Below, one piece after another: positions 11,656 to 23,523 of a stretch of DNA of 64,000 nt (position 1 is its first letter; the number at the start of each line of letters is the position of its first letter). Made by a program: the position numbers and the translations under genes. This stretch comes from Saururus chinensis (lineage: Eukaryota > Streptophyta > Magnoliopsida > Piperales > Saururaceae), in contig CP141143.1 of NCBI GenBank assembly GCA_035235625.1, positions 19,699,092 through 19,763,091 of the forward strand, given 5' to 3'. The notes under the pieces are model-generated. The model was not told where the DNA came from, made no database searches, and saw only the letters and a list, made by a program, of their open reading frames with translations.

Positions 11656-12416
11656 TAAATATTATCATGCGATTGTTTTATTGTGTCTATAGACGTCACC
11701 ATATATGCAAATTAGGGTTTGATTCCTTGGAAAAGAAAATGAAGTTCCAATTCAAAGGTCTCTCTGGTTCTGTAGATCATTATGTCACCTATTTTTTCTT
11801 CTAATACTCGTGGATCTGTAATAATATTATTTTTTCTATATATAAATTGTTTGAAAGAGCAGACATTTTAAATCTGAGTGAGGACTTCATTCTCCAACTC
11901 GATTAATTATGTCTGTCACTCTAACCTTAAAACAACACCATTGGGATATCAGTCCAGCCAACCACAACTATCAGCTCACAGTTAAGAAACAAAAAACTGT
12001 CGGAAATGTTATTTGTATTGACTCTGTCCAATTTTTAGATTTTTCACTTCTCTGTTTACTGCCTTAGACAATTCAAACTAAATTGTTAAAAAGACAAACT
12101 CACTAAGGGACAATCACGAAAACCTTGATCATGGAAAATCATAGGGGTTCGGCAAGTGATACAACTATGTCCATCTTTATAATGTGAGCATGATAGGTCA
12201 TGCTGGAAATATACCAGTTATATCTATTTTGCTGCTGGGAATAGAGATAATACAAATTACATTTCTTCTTTCAGTTATTTGTCAATAAACATGGGAAGAT
12301 ATCTCAAGATTTCCCGTTCCATACGGTCAAATCATCCTCTAGCTGCAAATTCTCATTAAGTAGATGTGTCAATACCGTAACAAACATAAACCCTTCATTA
12401 TTACCCTTCTATCTGT
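11656..12416. other. Spacer after the repeat array
   Basis: AT-rich. It may contain decayed downstream exons of the CABIN1-like fragment on the reverse strand (a weak candidate near 12290-12345), but nothing that can be supported with confidence. Confidence 0.4.
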
Positions 12417-15400
12417 TCTAAGAGATGTGTATGCCCGATCAAGAGTGCAGAAGTCCCTGGTCTTCTCTAGGAGGCTCATATAAAGCAAGGTGTATTTACG
12501 GATGCAAGTGATGAATTTTCGCGAACTTTCAGATAAACTGACTTCCAGAAACTTGTTGTTTCCACCAAGACCTAGAGTTTTCCGCCTGTTTATTAAAAAA
12601 AAATTAGTGAAATATTTTCCTTTATCACCGAAATAGAAAGACAGAAGCTATCAATATGGTTTTACTCTTACCTGCCCTTTCTAACCATCCCATCAATCTC
12701 CCACATATTAATTGTAAATGAAGAACGAGAAGACCTGAAGCAGAATGAGAGTTCATCCTTAGCATGTTCAAAGTCCCCAGTTTGACGACTTCTGTAAAGG
12801 CCTTGAGCCATCTTATACCTCGCATTATGGAAATGTTTGAGCTCACCTTCCACACAAATTTTAAGAGCTGAAAGGCAATCCTTAAAAAGGATGTTCCAGG
12901 CCTCTTCCAGTTGGGGTAGCTCATCATCCTTTGGTTTCTTCTTAGAGCCAGCTTCTATATTGTTTTTAGCAGTCATACGAAAATGAAGCTCCTCATCACT
13001 CCAACCAAATATCTTCAATATAGTATCCTTAGTTGACTAACTGAAGGAATGTGCAGTAACAACCTGATAAGGCAACAGTTATGTCAAAAATGAATATCAA
13101 TATTTCAAGTTTAGCAGACACAAACACAATAGCATTCACTGACATTTCTCTCAGACTTGAGGAAATGTTAGTTTCATTCACAGCTCCACCGTTACCAATA
13201 TTTTTGTTGACGAATTCAGTAACTTAGCTAATGGTTTTTCTTGACATTATTGGAGATCCATCCCAACATTCTATAGGCAATCTATATCATCCAACATAAA
13301 AAAATCTCAAATACGTGATGTATAAGACACCCTTTCTCATCAAGTCACGTTGTTAGGATGATGAGCATATCTGTCAATATAAATTATATGCATTGCCAGT
13401 TTTAACACCATTCAGGCTAGAATAAGAAACCACTAGGAGTACTAGGCATTCAAACTGAAGACCTTGTGAAGGTGCCTCTTATTGTTGTTCAGCCAAGGCG
13501 CAATTCCAGTTGGTCTAACTAAAATTATGAAAGATGGTGCTAAAAATAAAAACTAAAATATTGACAAAACATCATTTGCATATAGTATAAAAGTAGGTAC
13601 AATAGATTACTCAAAATAGGGGAAAAGAAATTAATGAGCTTTTGTCTTTCTCAACTAATTACCACCTGTAGTGAAGATCCAACAAATAAAACATTGACAA
13701 AAGGCTCTGAGAAAACTAGCCTGAAGGGCATCCATATTATGCTTTCCACCTTTATAAAGTAACTTCAAACGCGAAGCATGCATCCTATAAACAGTATCTA
13801 CAGCAGAATTAATCAAGTTGAGAGCTTTCTGGTAATAAGAAAATGCCTTTGCAGCTGGGTACTTCATCTTTTCACAAAGTTTACCCAAGTAGAAAGCATG
13901 CAGCCAGTCAGGCCTACAGTATAAAAAGATGCAAAAAAATTAACATTCCACTTTGTTGATCAGGGACATGCAAAGGAATACAAGTCAGGATTGGCAATAG
14001 CATACTTGTACTCTAAAGCTTTCTTGAAGTGTTTCATATAATTTTGGCACAGAAACATCCAGACTTCATTCTTTTTTGGTACAACAGTTCTTTGCTCATA
14101 AAATAGAACAACATTCTGAAGGCTGTCATAATACACTAGCGCCAGTAACTCGTGCATCTAACTCTGAATATGATCACATTAAGAAATCAGATGGGATTAT
14201 AAGCAAATGAAACAACAATCAACAAAAATAAATTACTAAGGTTGTAAAACGTACCTTCTGAGAAGGAGTTGTTGCTACAACCACACTCATTAATGAACAT
14301 CTCCTAGCCCTTCTTCAACTAACTTCAACTCTCTGAGGTAAAGAATGATGCTTTCTCCATTCCACAACATTTATGTGCTTGCTGCCATCATTCAGCAGCA
14401 AATCTACCTCCTGAATAAGAATGCCTCATTATGTCATAGTTGAAAAATTATAAAATCATTTGGCAATAATGTCAGCAAAGACAATCGAATTGATGCTTAT
14501 CTGAACACAAAATCGCTTACCTCATCATAGATAGTTGCAAGCCGCTTCCAGCTGTCAAAGCGCAAGGGGTTGTATATTAAATCATATTTCAATAGGTTTA
14601 CATGTTGCTCAACAAAATCTTCACCTTCTTTAGTAAGTACAAAACCAGTCCATTTATCTGTTGCATTAATTTCTTCACCATGAGCTAGAAAGTAGTAAAG
14701 GTTCTTTGTCTGACTCCGTATCTTGCTCACAACTGCAAATTTGAACACGTCGAGAAAAATGCATTGAATCAATCTGAAATTAAAATTGGACTTCATGTTT
14801 TGAGCTTAATAAACTAATAAAAGTCAGTTTAAAGGCACTTGGTCAGAGAAAATCTTGACTAATTTGAATAAAAAACTTCAATATAAATTTAAATGGAGTT
14901 ATATAAATTGTGTACCTTGTTGCAGCCAACGCTTCACAAATTTTTAGGCCTTTTTTATCAGAAAACACTTTATTTATGATAGATTCTACATTACTTTCTG
15001 TAGCAGCTATATCAGAAAGTTTGTCTTCACATAAATCAGGATCATCTAGAAACTTGTCGATTGGATTTTCTTTAAAAATATCTTCAGGTGGTTGAGGAAA
15101 ATGGCTACGAATAGCTCTTAATATTTTTCGAAGTTTTACCAAGATAGCGGACAAATTGTATGTGATAAATAACACTTGTTTTGAATTCATCGTCTGGTTT
15201 TTTAATGATTTCCAAACATGGAAAAAAACATATTGACATGGTGTTTGTGAGAATGTAGATAACAAGGCCTGCTTTTTTCATGAACTACAAATCCAACATA
15301 AGGTGTTATGATTAAACAAATATTGCAGCCAAATGATAGGATGTTGAAATGAAATAACCAACAAAATGGCATCCAGTACCTTTAGCTGTGATTTTTCAAA

Positions 15401-15426
15401 CTGTTCCAACAGTAATTGTTCCTGAA
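12417..15426 (-). pseudogene. CABIN1-like (HIRA-complex subunit homologue) gene fragment with nonsense codons
   Basis: Reverse-strand exons, in gene order: 15426-15380; about 15270-14912; 14732-14521; 14410-14255; 14163 to about 14006; 13913 to about 13672; about 13010-12676; about 12591-12417. Diagnostic reads are [102 protein letters not shown] and ELSFCFRSSRSSFTINMWEI. These match the plant calcineurin-binding protein cabin-1-like TPR protein, a histone-chaperone complex subunit of well over 1,500 residues. Only a middle portion is here. Two in-frame stops break it: TGA at 14315-14317, where relatives have SRRR, and TAG at 14158-14160, where relatives have Glu. Introns are retained, so this is a genomic capture, placed opposite in strand to the GEX3-UCP block. 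Confidence 0.87.
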
Positions 15427-16941
15427 ACAAGAAAAGTTTATTTCAAGTAATCCCAAAAGGAAAAAAAATCCAATCCAACAACAACAGTCATTTGGATAAA
15501 CTATGATAGTGTTTATATTGCAAAAAAAAAAAAAGTTGCAGTGGTATATCCAGTACATTCTTATCATTTACAGATAACATCCCATCATGCAATTGATGAT
15601 TGCACATAACATAGTTAAACAGAGAAAAACATCAGTACAACATATGAAAAACATAAACATGACAGATCAAAAGACAACAAACACATAAAGAATTACCTGG
15701 AGAAAGGTTCTTGAAGCAATAAGACATCATTTCTCGAACATTAAAAGAACTTTCCAAGCCATGTCCTGATATGGTTTTATTTAAATCCCCCATCACGTCA
15801 TTACTTCACATATTCCAAATCAACCCTCTGTGAGACCATGGGAGTTCCAAACATATACATAGATTGCAAGTTAGATACTATAATATGACACACCGAATCA
15901 ATTGATGGAATATCACCATAAGCATCCACTAAACCTCATTTACTAGAAAAGAAAAGAAGATAAACAAAAAGGGCCTAAGGTAACGGCTATGAAGTTTCAG
16001 AGCAGGTGAAGGCAAGGTGCAGGATATAACACTAAAAAGAATAAGAAATTAATGAGCAAATTAGTCTTCTTTGGTCACTGTTGGGAGAGTAAGTAAAGTG
16101 CTGCTTGATATAGAAAAATAATAGAATATATTATCAAGTGTTAACTGCTGTGAAGTACCAAACAATAATACAAAAATAGAAAGTACGGGCAATATCTGAT
16201 TATTAATATGTATCCTTTTTGCACAAAAAACTACTAAGTTTCTACTTGCATATGTGCAGTGTTTACAAAAAAATTGATTAGTTGCTAAATACATGACTAT
16301 CACAAAAAAATCCCTTATCCTCTCCAAAAAATGCTTCACAAGTATTGTATGTTCAAGCATTCTGCACAATAAGTAGACGAAACTGCAATGTATGTATAAT
16401 GAGGATAGCAATCTTGACAACTCCATCCCCTAACAAAAACAAGCTTCCACCTGCATAAACAAAACTATAGTATGCTCAATCTAAGGATTAAGATTTGATA
16501 AACATATAATATGCATCTTTCAAATACAATATCCAACCTAGTTAGGTTGTTGAGAGCTACTTCGGTCTAAGTAGTGATGCCTACTTCCAATGGTATCTAT
16601 GTTGCTAGTGATCAAATCCCCTTGCATAGGTATAGAAACATCTTGCATCTGTAAACATATTCAGCTGCTAAGATTTGAAGTTATACATATGTATATTAAT
16701 GATGATAACCAAAAGGAAAAGATTAGGAGTTTTACACATAATAAATTCATCATGCTGCAACCATGTTGGTCAGTGATCTTTGCGGGTAATTGGCTATGCA
16801 AAGAAGTCTCCAGTTGGGAATTTATTTGACTAAGTTGAGTTTGCATGTAATCACTTGGAAGTCCATTGGTTAATTCCTACACCATAGAAAAGCGTATTTC
16901 AAACATATGTATTTAGCTAAGGTTAGTGTACAAGTCAATCA
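15427..16941. other. AT-rich interval between the CABIN1-like fragment and the transposase gene
   Basis: No supportable gene. Short reverse-strand frames near 16061-16426 show no family match. Part of this may be intron or flank captured with the CABIN1-like fragment, and the end nearest 16940 should hold 3' sequence of the transposase gene. Confidence 0.45.
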
Positions 16942-19191
16942 CTAAAAACAAAAACATAATACCTCGATACAACAATTGTCCATATTTAATCTGGTGGCCT
17001 TCTTTTTGGGTAGTGTTTTATTCTTCTTAGTCCTCTCAAGACAACTTTTGATCCTAGGACCACCTCGCTTTCCTCCTTGTTTTACTTTGAAACCCTTAAC
17101 TAGTGGGGAAGTTGCACTATCATTAAAATCATCAACTTGTGCTTTGCCACTTCCACTACAAGTTATGTCCACTCCAAAAGATTCATGCTGGCTATCACAA
17201 ACCCTACCATGTGAGATGACATCGGGTTCTTGTGAAAGTACACGATTATTACACTCTCACACTTCCTTCAAAATTGTATCCACATAGTTTAGGGCAATTA
17301 AAGTTGCATCCTCAGTTAGTGTTGCTTCTGTTGTCAAATTTCTAAAAGCCAGACATAAATCATTATTCCTCCTCATGAGAGCAACATTCGGATCTGCTTC
17401 AATTATAGAACCACGATGATCAATAACACTACCGGATTTTGCTTCTTTGGTCCATCTTTTCAGAACATAATGTGGAGGCAACTCATGTATCTTGAAGTGA
17501 TCAAGTACCCTAAATGCATGACAACATAAGATACCCACAAAATTAAACTTCTTACAACTACAATCAACTACATTGGTTGATGGGTCATAATTGACAATGT
17601 GTTTGCAATGTGTTTGATCCATTTCAATTGTACACTCCTTCATCACACCATGATCAACAACCTCTATGACAACACAGTTTAGGCAACCTAAATATTCCTT
17701 TTCGATCATCTTGAATATTACTGGTGTGTAAACACTTGAAGCATACTTCATGATCCGAGAATGAACAGTCACAATTGGCATGCTATGTTTCATCTTAAAT
17801 TCAGCATTCCCTTCTTTACAACGTCTATCAGCCAATAGCCTCTCATAATGATCAAAAAACCTGCATAAATTATGCTCAGATTTCAAGTATCCTCTTAGAA
17901 TACCGTTCATGCTTTCACTCCTCTGTGTGGATTTCATATCACCTATGAACATATGTCGCCCATAAACCATTGCCCATTTCTTTCTTTCTTTGAATAGCCC
18001 TTCTAGCCATTCATTTCCATGAAGTTCATACTTCTCAAGCATATTATCCCATGCTGTGTAAAATTCTTCTTCATCCTCGTAATCATAAATGTGTTTGCTG
18101 AAGTCATGGGCAAATGGCTTCTTGCCATCAATAACTAAATTAAATGAGTGGTTAAGATGCTTATAGGCATTCCTATACATATGCCACACACAAATACGAT
18201 GATGGGTATTTGGTAAAACCGAAGCTATTGCACTAGCCATTGCCTTATCCTGATCAGTTAAAATTGTCTTCGGATGACTACCCATTGTATCTGTGAATGT
18301 CTTGAACAACCACTCAAAACTTTGGATGGTTTCATCATATAATAAAACTGCTCCAAAAATAATGGTCATCTTATTATGATTTAAACCCACAAACAGACCA
18401 AATGGACGACAATATTTGTTGGTCCTATATGTGGTATCAAAGCAAACAACATCTCCAAAATGATGATAATCCATAATCAAAACCGGATCTGCCCAAAAGA
18501 AGTTTGTTATTTTATGATCCTCATCATATTGCATGCTATACTCAAATGAGGAATTTTGAGTACGCCTCCCTTTCAAATACTTGATTATGGCAAAAGCATC
18601 TCCTTGGTCAATTGTTTTTTGGCGCTTCGTACGTAAGTAATTATTATAGTCCTCCTGAATAAAGCCAAGGTTGTCAAACCCCCCCACTTGCTTAGCCATA
18701 AATTCAACTGCTTCTCTTGGGCGTATCCCTGAACCATCTGCTATGTCTGCAGCAACAACTTGAATAATACTCATTCTCCTTTGTGACCTTAGCCTATTAA
18801 CATAGACTTGGTTTGTGACCTCATGATTATGTTTTTCTTCAAAAGTCCGAATACGCCATGCACCATCTTGTTGCAAATTGATGACCAATTGGGCTTCACA
18901 TCCAACTCTTGTTTCTGGTCGAGGATTCTTTGGATTTTCCCGTCTCTTATCAAATAGTCTATGACCTTCTTTGGAGCAACAAAATCTTCTATAACACCGT
19001 TGACCTTTCACATTTGTACGGGAGCTGGCTCGACGAATGCTAAATCCAACATTTCGGGCATACTTATTGTAAAACTCATATGCTTCTTCCTCGGAAGAAA
19101 ATCCCATACCGACTTCTGGCTCCCATATCTCCCTTCTTTTTTCTTCTGTAGGATCACTTGATTTACCGAGGTCCACTTCTAATTCTTCCAT
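16942..19191 (-). CDS. FAR1/FHY3-type MULE transposase gene, one in-frame TGA
   Basis: A single uninterrupted frame from ATG 19191 (an earlier in-frame ATG is at 19206) runs to TGA at 17257-17259, giving about 644-649 residues. A likely 5' leader intron ends TGTGTAG at about 19200. Numbering from the upstream ATG: an N-terminal FAR1 zinc-finger region, residues 40-130, with C71, C76, C103, H126 and H128; a MULE transposase core, 250-435, with candidate DDE residues D257 (VVCFDTTYR), D318 (ILTDQDKAM) and E431 (QRSESMNG); and a SWIM zinc finger, 549-563 (C-S-C then CCH). After the TGA the same frame stays open for about 105 codons to 16942 and encodes a Lys/Arg-rich tail (GKRGGPRIKSCLERTKKNK) like FAR1-family C-termini, then meets a possible donor. 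The TGA may therefore be a recent nonsense mutation that spares all catalytic parts. A domesticated FAR1-family gene is the alternative, but its place inside the inverted termini favours a transposase. Confidence 0.9.
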
Positions 19192-19206
19192 TTGAAGCCT
19201 ACACAA

Positions 19207-19611
19207 TTAAATAAGAATGAATCACATACCATTTCATAAGTATTACTTCGCACAAGGAATAAGGGAAGCCAATAACCAATCATGAAACAAAATCTTTTAA
19301 CCAAATACTCATAAGTCTTCACTCCATTTTATATGCTACAAGGGCCAATACATGTTTCCAACTCATGGGCAACAACGATTCAGCTCAATATCATACTACA
19401 CAAAATGGATCGCACTCAAGTGATAAGAAATTCAGCATGTTATCTCATGTTGAAACCCTAAATTCTTCTTTTTCTCCCCAATGCATTGTAACCACCCACT
19501 TTTTTTTTAATCACATTGCAACGGGTAAAAGATAAATCAAAATGTGCAACTGAAAATAATTTACCTTGCCCAATCACTCAGTGGCCTGCAGAACCCAAGT
19601 GTAACACTGTA
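19207..19611. other. Upstream region of the transposase gene
   Basis: AT-rich leader or intron sequence between the transposase start and the second repeat array. No reading frame of note. An AG acceptor just before the start codon suggests that a 5' untranslated intron begins in or beyond this stretch. Confidence 0.45.
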
Positions 19612-20345
19612 TCACCAGCAATAACGTTGCAACGTTGTAGCATTATCATTGCAATGCTGCAGCGTTATTGTTGTAACATTATAGAAGAACGCAGCAACGT
19701 TGCAACAACGTTGCAGCGTTATTGCTACAACGTTGCTGCATTCCTCGATAACGTTGCAGCGTTGCAGTGATAATGCTGCAACGTTATAGCAATATTGCTA
19801 CAACGTTTCAGCGTCATTGCTGCAATGTTGCAGCGATAATGCTACAATGTTGCTGTGTTCCTCGACAACGTTGCTGCATTCCTCGATAACATTGCAACAA
19901 TAGTGCTGCAACGTTGCAGTGATAATGCTACAACGTTATTGCTGCAACGTTGCGGCATTAATGCGACAACGTTGTGGCGTTAATGCGGCAACATTGCAGC
20001 AATAATGCTACAACATTGCAGCATTGCCCAATAACGTTGCAGCATTGCACCAATAACGCTACAACGTTGCAGTGATAATGCTGCAACGTTGCAGCGTTGC
20101 CCGATAACGTTGCAGTATTGCACCAATAACGCTACAACGTTGCAGTGATAATGCTGCAACGTTGCAGCGTTATTGCTACATTGTTGCAGCGTTTCTCGGT
20201 AATGTTGCAGCAATAACGCTGCAACGTTGCAGCGTTATTGCTGCAACGATGCGGCGTTAATGCTGCACCGTTGCAGCAATAATGCTACAACGTTGCAGCG
20301 TTGCCCGATAATATTGCAACGTTTCACCAAAAACAGAGCAACATA
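19612..20345. repeat. Second array of the near-palindromic ~22-bp repeat
   Basis: Same family as 9690-11655 (CAACGTTGCAGCGTTATTGC and variants). It is shorter, and the marker also occurs in both orientations: GAAGAACGCAGC near 19685, and TTCCTCGATAACG-type near 19740 and 19878. It sits about 0.4 kb upstream of the transposase start and about 1 kb inside the right terminus. Peptides read through it are artefacts. Confidence 0.92.
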
Positions 20346-21230
20346 TACCTGCAGAGATCCTCCTCAATCTTATCCGTATTATCTATTCTAAAAAAAAGGG
20401 GGTATGAACATAGCACGTTACAATCTTTATCTTAATAAAACACAAATTTCTCGCATAAGATTATAAACATAAAATGTTTACCTTTACCACTAACTGCAGT
20501 TCAAAAGTGGTAGAGTTGATATGTTGCAATATGTAGCACAACCCCTGAATTGTCTTCCTCAACAACAACATAAAAGAGCCGCATAATCATATCTATGATT
20601 GCAGTAGCCCTCGTAGTCACTGAATTGTCGTCCTCAACTACAGCAGATTTTTGCAGCCACTAAGAGCATTTTTTGAATCGAAGGGCATCGTCCCTCCTCT
20701 CCTCATTTCATCTGGACTCTATCTCCCTTTCTCCCTGATTGTATTGCGCCTAGCTGTGAGAAGCGGGAAAAGAAGAGTAAGAGGGCGGTCAGTCAGGAGA
20801 TGACACTGGAAGCTGTTGTTTTTCTGAAAGGATTTTTACTCCTTGTCCAGAGGAACCAAGAGCTTTAGGAACAAAGAGGAGGTGGAACAAAGAGAAGACG
20901 AACCAAGAGCTTTAGGAACAAAGACGAGGTGGACAACCAGAGGATGACTCACATTGAGGTGGAGTGCAATGGGTGCCGAAAACAGATGAATGAGTATCTT
21001 CCTCGGCTCTGATCTATGCGATAAGTCCGGTTCCGGCGGCTCTTGTTCATGATCAATCAAAAGGGAGGCACTACGGTGGATGATTCCGGTGGCGACGGTC
21101 AATGAAGAGGAAGTACAAGAGGAGGGAAAAAAGTCCCAGGTTTTTCTGAATTGTTCTGATTTGCGTCTTCTGTACGGGAGGCGGGGTTTCTCTGTTCTGG
21201 TTTCGTCGTTGTTAGAAAACCGGGTTCCCG
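20346..21230. other. Right subterminal region of the MULE
   Basis: Contains a small direct repeat built on CTGAATTGTCGTCCTCAAC (near 20546 and 20622) and, from about 20840 to 21230, sequence weakly related in reverse orientation to the left subterminal region (about 500-690). It could hold the promoter of the reverse-strand transposase gene. No gene is supported. Confidence 0.5.
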
Positions 21231-21412
21231 GTTCCGTGAACGTGAACCAATTCTCGGTTCCATGTCGCCGTGAACCCAAATGCCACGCTGTGAACCCAAA
21301 TGCCGTCCAGATTGAGCGTCTTCGTAAATCTGCTGGCATTTGTGACGTGGTAAGTAACCATTGGTGGCCAATCGGTGCTGAGCGAAATATCCTCCCCAGC
21401 AGATTCGCGTCC
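21231..21412 (-). repeat. Right terminal inverted repeat of the giant MULE
   Basis: Reverse complement starts GGACGCGAATCTGCTGGGGA and follows the left terminus, with four transitions in the first 85 positions and a 16-bp extra segment. It ends with the shared piece GGTTCACGTTCACGGAAC. Confidence 0.93.
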
Positions 21413-21421
21413 CTAACGGGT
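21413..21421. repeat. Target site duplication, right (CTAACGGGT)
   Basis: Exact copy of 325-333. The sequence that follows (CGGTCCAAGGTTGATTTATA) continues the host repeat, as seen at 33472 onward. Confidence 0.95.
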
Positions 21422-22044
21422 CGGTCCAAGGTTGATTTATAGATAATTACCATATCTTTACGTAGGAGACGAAGAATAATCGGGAAACATGACTACCGCA
21501 AACAGTAGCAACATACGCCTACGCCGAAAGATGATTGTTTCGCTATACCAAATTGAGATGGTTGGGCGAGAGCGGGCGCGAACACCTGTTGCTACGGAGG
21601 TCTGTTTCACCTTCCGAAGATGTCTACTCTCGTTAGAAAAAACGAGAATGACCTTTAATACAGGACAAATCCATTGAATAAGCAAAAAACCAACCAAAAA
21701 CATGGAGGTGATGGGTGAAAATTTAGACGTGTAATAAAAAAGAAGGGGAGAAGGAAAAGGAACAAGTTTTAAAGCTTGAACGAGAGGGTACGTAGGTGAG
21801 TTTGGAATACGGAACTGTGAAGAGGACGGCTGTGAAGGAAGGAAAGAAAGGGGGGAAAGCAGGGAGAAGGGAACCACCATCAAGCGAATTATCAGACACT
21901 TCACCACCCAAAAAACAAAATTGAAAGATAGAAGGAGAGAGGGAGAAGACGGACCATCCCAGACTGGCCAAAAGGGAGATAGTCATGCGGATAACCAGCT
22001 CCGGCGACAGGGGATCAGAGCCAAAAAGCAGAGGACGAGAGGTG
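21413..22044. repeat. Dispersed repeat, copy A, right part
   Basis: Matches 33463-33990 over its length, with small indels; copy A has extra stretches such as the one near 21820-21865. Similarity stops after GCCAAAAAGCAGAGGACGAGAG. Reverse-strand open frames in both copies look alike because the DNA is duplicated; no protein family is recognised. Confidence 0.85.
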
Positions 22045-23260
22045 GCCTGCAATTACAATTTCTAACATGCCACAATTTAAGCATTTAAATTTGAGTGGCC
22101 TGCAATTCATGTGAGAAGCCAATAACTTTGAAATACAAAATGGTTCATGAGCACTTAAACCGTCAAGGGACCAAATTCCTAATATAGTTGTTATAAATTA
22201 ATTGAGAAATAAGGATATGCCAAACTACTACTCTGGTGACAATGCTAATGTTTTTACGTTGAAGATGTAAGTAACACAATCCATTTTGAGATGGAAAATA
22301 CTATAAGAATATTGTACTTTTTGAAACCGTCATCATCCATATATTTTAAATAGATAAATTTAATAAGATAGTAGTCCTATGGTAACCATAAAATACAATT
22401 AACTTATACTAGACACAGAAATATTTATGAATTTCAAGTATGGACCAACAAAAAGACTAGATGGCTATGTATAACAAGGTTGAATTCTAAAAATAAAAGT
22501 AGTAGTAGTAGTTAAGGAAGAAGAAAATAGAAAAAAAAAAACAATCACAAAAAATACTTTAAGTTTGTTCACATACAAACACAACTTCAAGACAAAAAAA
22601 GCTCCTTTTTGTTCTGTTTACCGTTTACCGACATTAATAGATATAATTAACGTTATTTATTTTAAAACGTTGTTAATATATGCCATATAGCGACTATTCT
22701 CAAAAACTTCACTACATGTGTATGGTTAATACCCCCTGTTTTTTTTGTAGTGACGGATTTTTCAATATGCTGTCGAGAACATATTAACATTTTTTATACA
22801 TTACCTAACTCCGAGATGTAAAGAATCCAATGCTCGAGAAGATAAAGTAGATAAATTTCTTCCTCGCCATGTGAATTTGGAAGTAGAACACGTTTGCCAT
22901 GAGGATTTCAGGTTGGTTGCTTTCGTCGGTACCAAATGAAAGGTTCTGGGAGGTGGGGAGGCTGTCACGAAGAAGGCTCATGGATGATTCACGGGTGAGA
23001 GACAATTGAAAAAATAAGAAAACTTTTTTTACATCCAAGAGTGACCCTTAGTGGAATGAGACGCGAGGAGTAAACAAAAATGATAATCACCTTAAATATT
23101 AATTGAAAAACAAAGAGTCGGACATTGACAGGAGATGATGAGGATAAAGATATGTGCGGTTAGAAAAAAGAAAGAAAACTGTGTGTATAATAATTATCTA
23201 AATGACAAAACGTTTGGAGCTCAGAATTTGAAAATCCACCGACAACATTATCAAGGGTAT
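22045..23260. other. Intergenic AT-rich stretch with a CACTA-type terminus
   Basis: No gene is supported. TTTTTTTTGTAGTG at about 22740-22753 looks like the right terminus of a CACTA-type element (reverse complement CACTACAAAAAAAA), but no matching left end was found. About 22855-22930 resembles 26930-26985 (both contain CCTCGCCATG), another trace of local duplication. Confidence 0.4.
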
Positions 23261-23451
23261 TTTTTTTTAAATGAAGTCAAAAATAATTTTATGAAAGGCC
23301 CAAGCATGGCATCCCACCAACTTTGATTAGTTACGTAATTATTTCTGAGATAATAATCTCCTCTCTACATTTGTCCATGGAGTCCCCTGGAGCTTGTGCT
23401 TGTCATGGGGACCAGCCTCTCAAGTCCTGGGTTTCGCGTGGCTCTCTCCTC

Positions 23452-23459
23452 TATAAGAA
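23452..23459 (+). promoter_or_regulatory. TATA box of the first inhibitor gene
   Basis: TATAAGAA lies 72 bp before the ATG in a conserved upstream block. The paralogue has CAAAAGAA at the aligned place (about 30788). Confidence 0.65.
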
Positions 23460-23523
23460 GGCAAACAACACTTCAAGATAGACGGGCAGGGAAGATATTG
23501 TGATTCTCTCAAGTGTTAGAAGC

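Larger units (their letters stand above)
334..21412. mobile_element. Giant Mutator-like element (21,079 bp) with captured gene fragments
   Basis: Both ends carry the same sequence in inverted orientation, starting GGACGCGAATCTGCTGGGGA. They are bounded by a perfect 9-bp duplication (CTAACGGGT), and the uninterrupted target is visible in the paralogous repeat at 33108-33990. The interior holds a reverse-strand FAR1/MULE-type transposase gene (16942-19191) and a Ulp1-type protease gene (2288-5423), both known cargo of plant MULEs. It also holds broken fragments of GEX3-like, uncoupling-protein and CABIN1-like genes that still contain introns, which implies DNA-level capture. The first 85 bases of the two termini differ at four positions by my reading, all transitions, so the insertion is not brand new. 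Alternative: several nested insertions that built up before or after one larger insertion. The outer ends and target duplication still define one insertion event. Confidence 0.92.

Noticed and set aside
9877..11700. Long open frames on both strands encoding repeated LQRYRCNVAA-type peptides
   Set aside because: They are read through the 22-bp repeat array; frames open because the unit lacks stops in several phases. No splice or start context, and the peptide is not a known family.
16061..16426. Reverse-strand 121-codon frame as an extra CABIN1-like exon
   Set aside because: No alignment to the family could be seen, and composition is that of AT-rich non-coding DNA.
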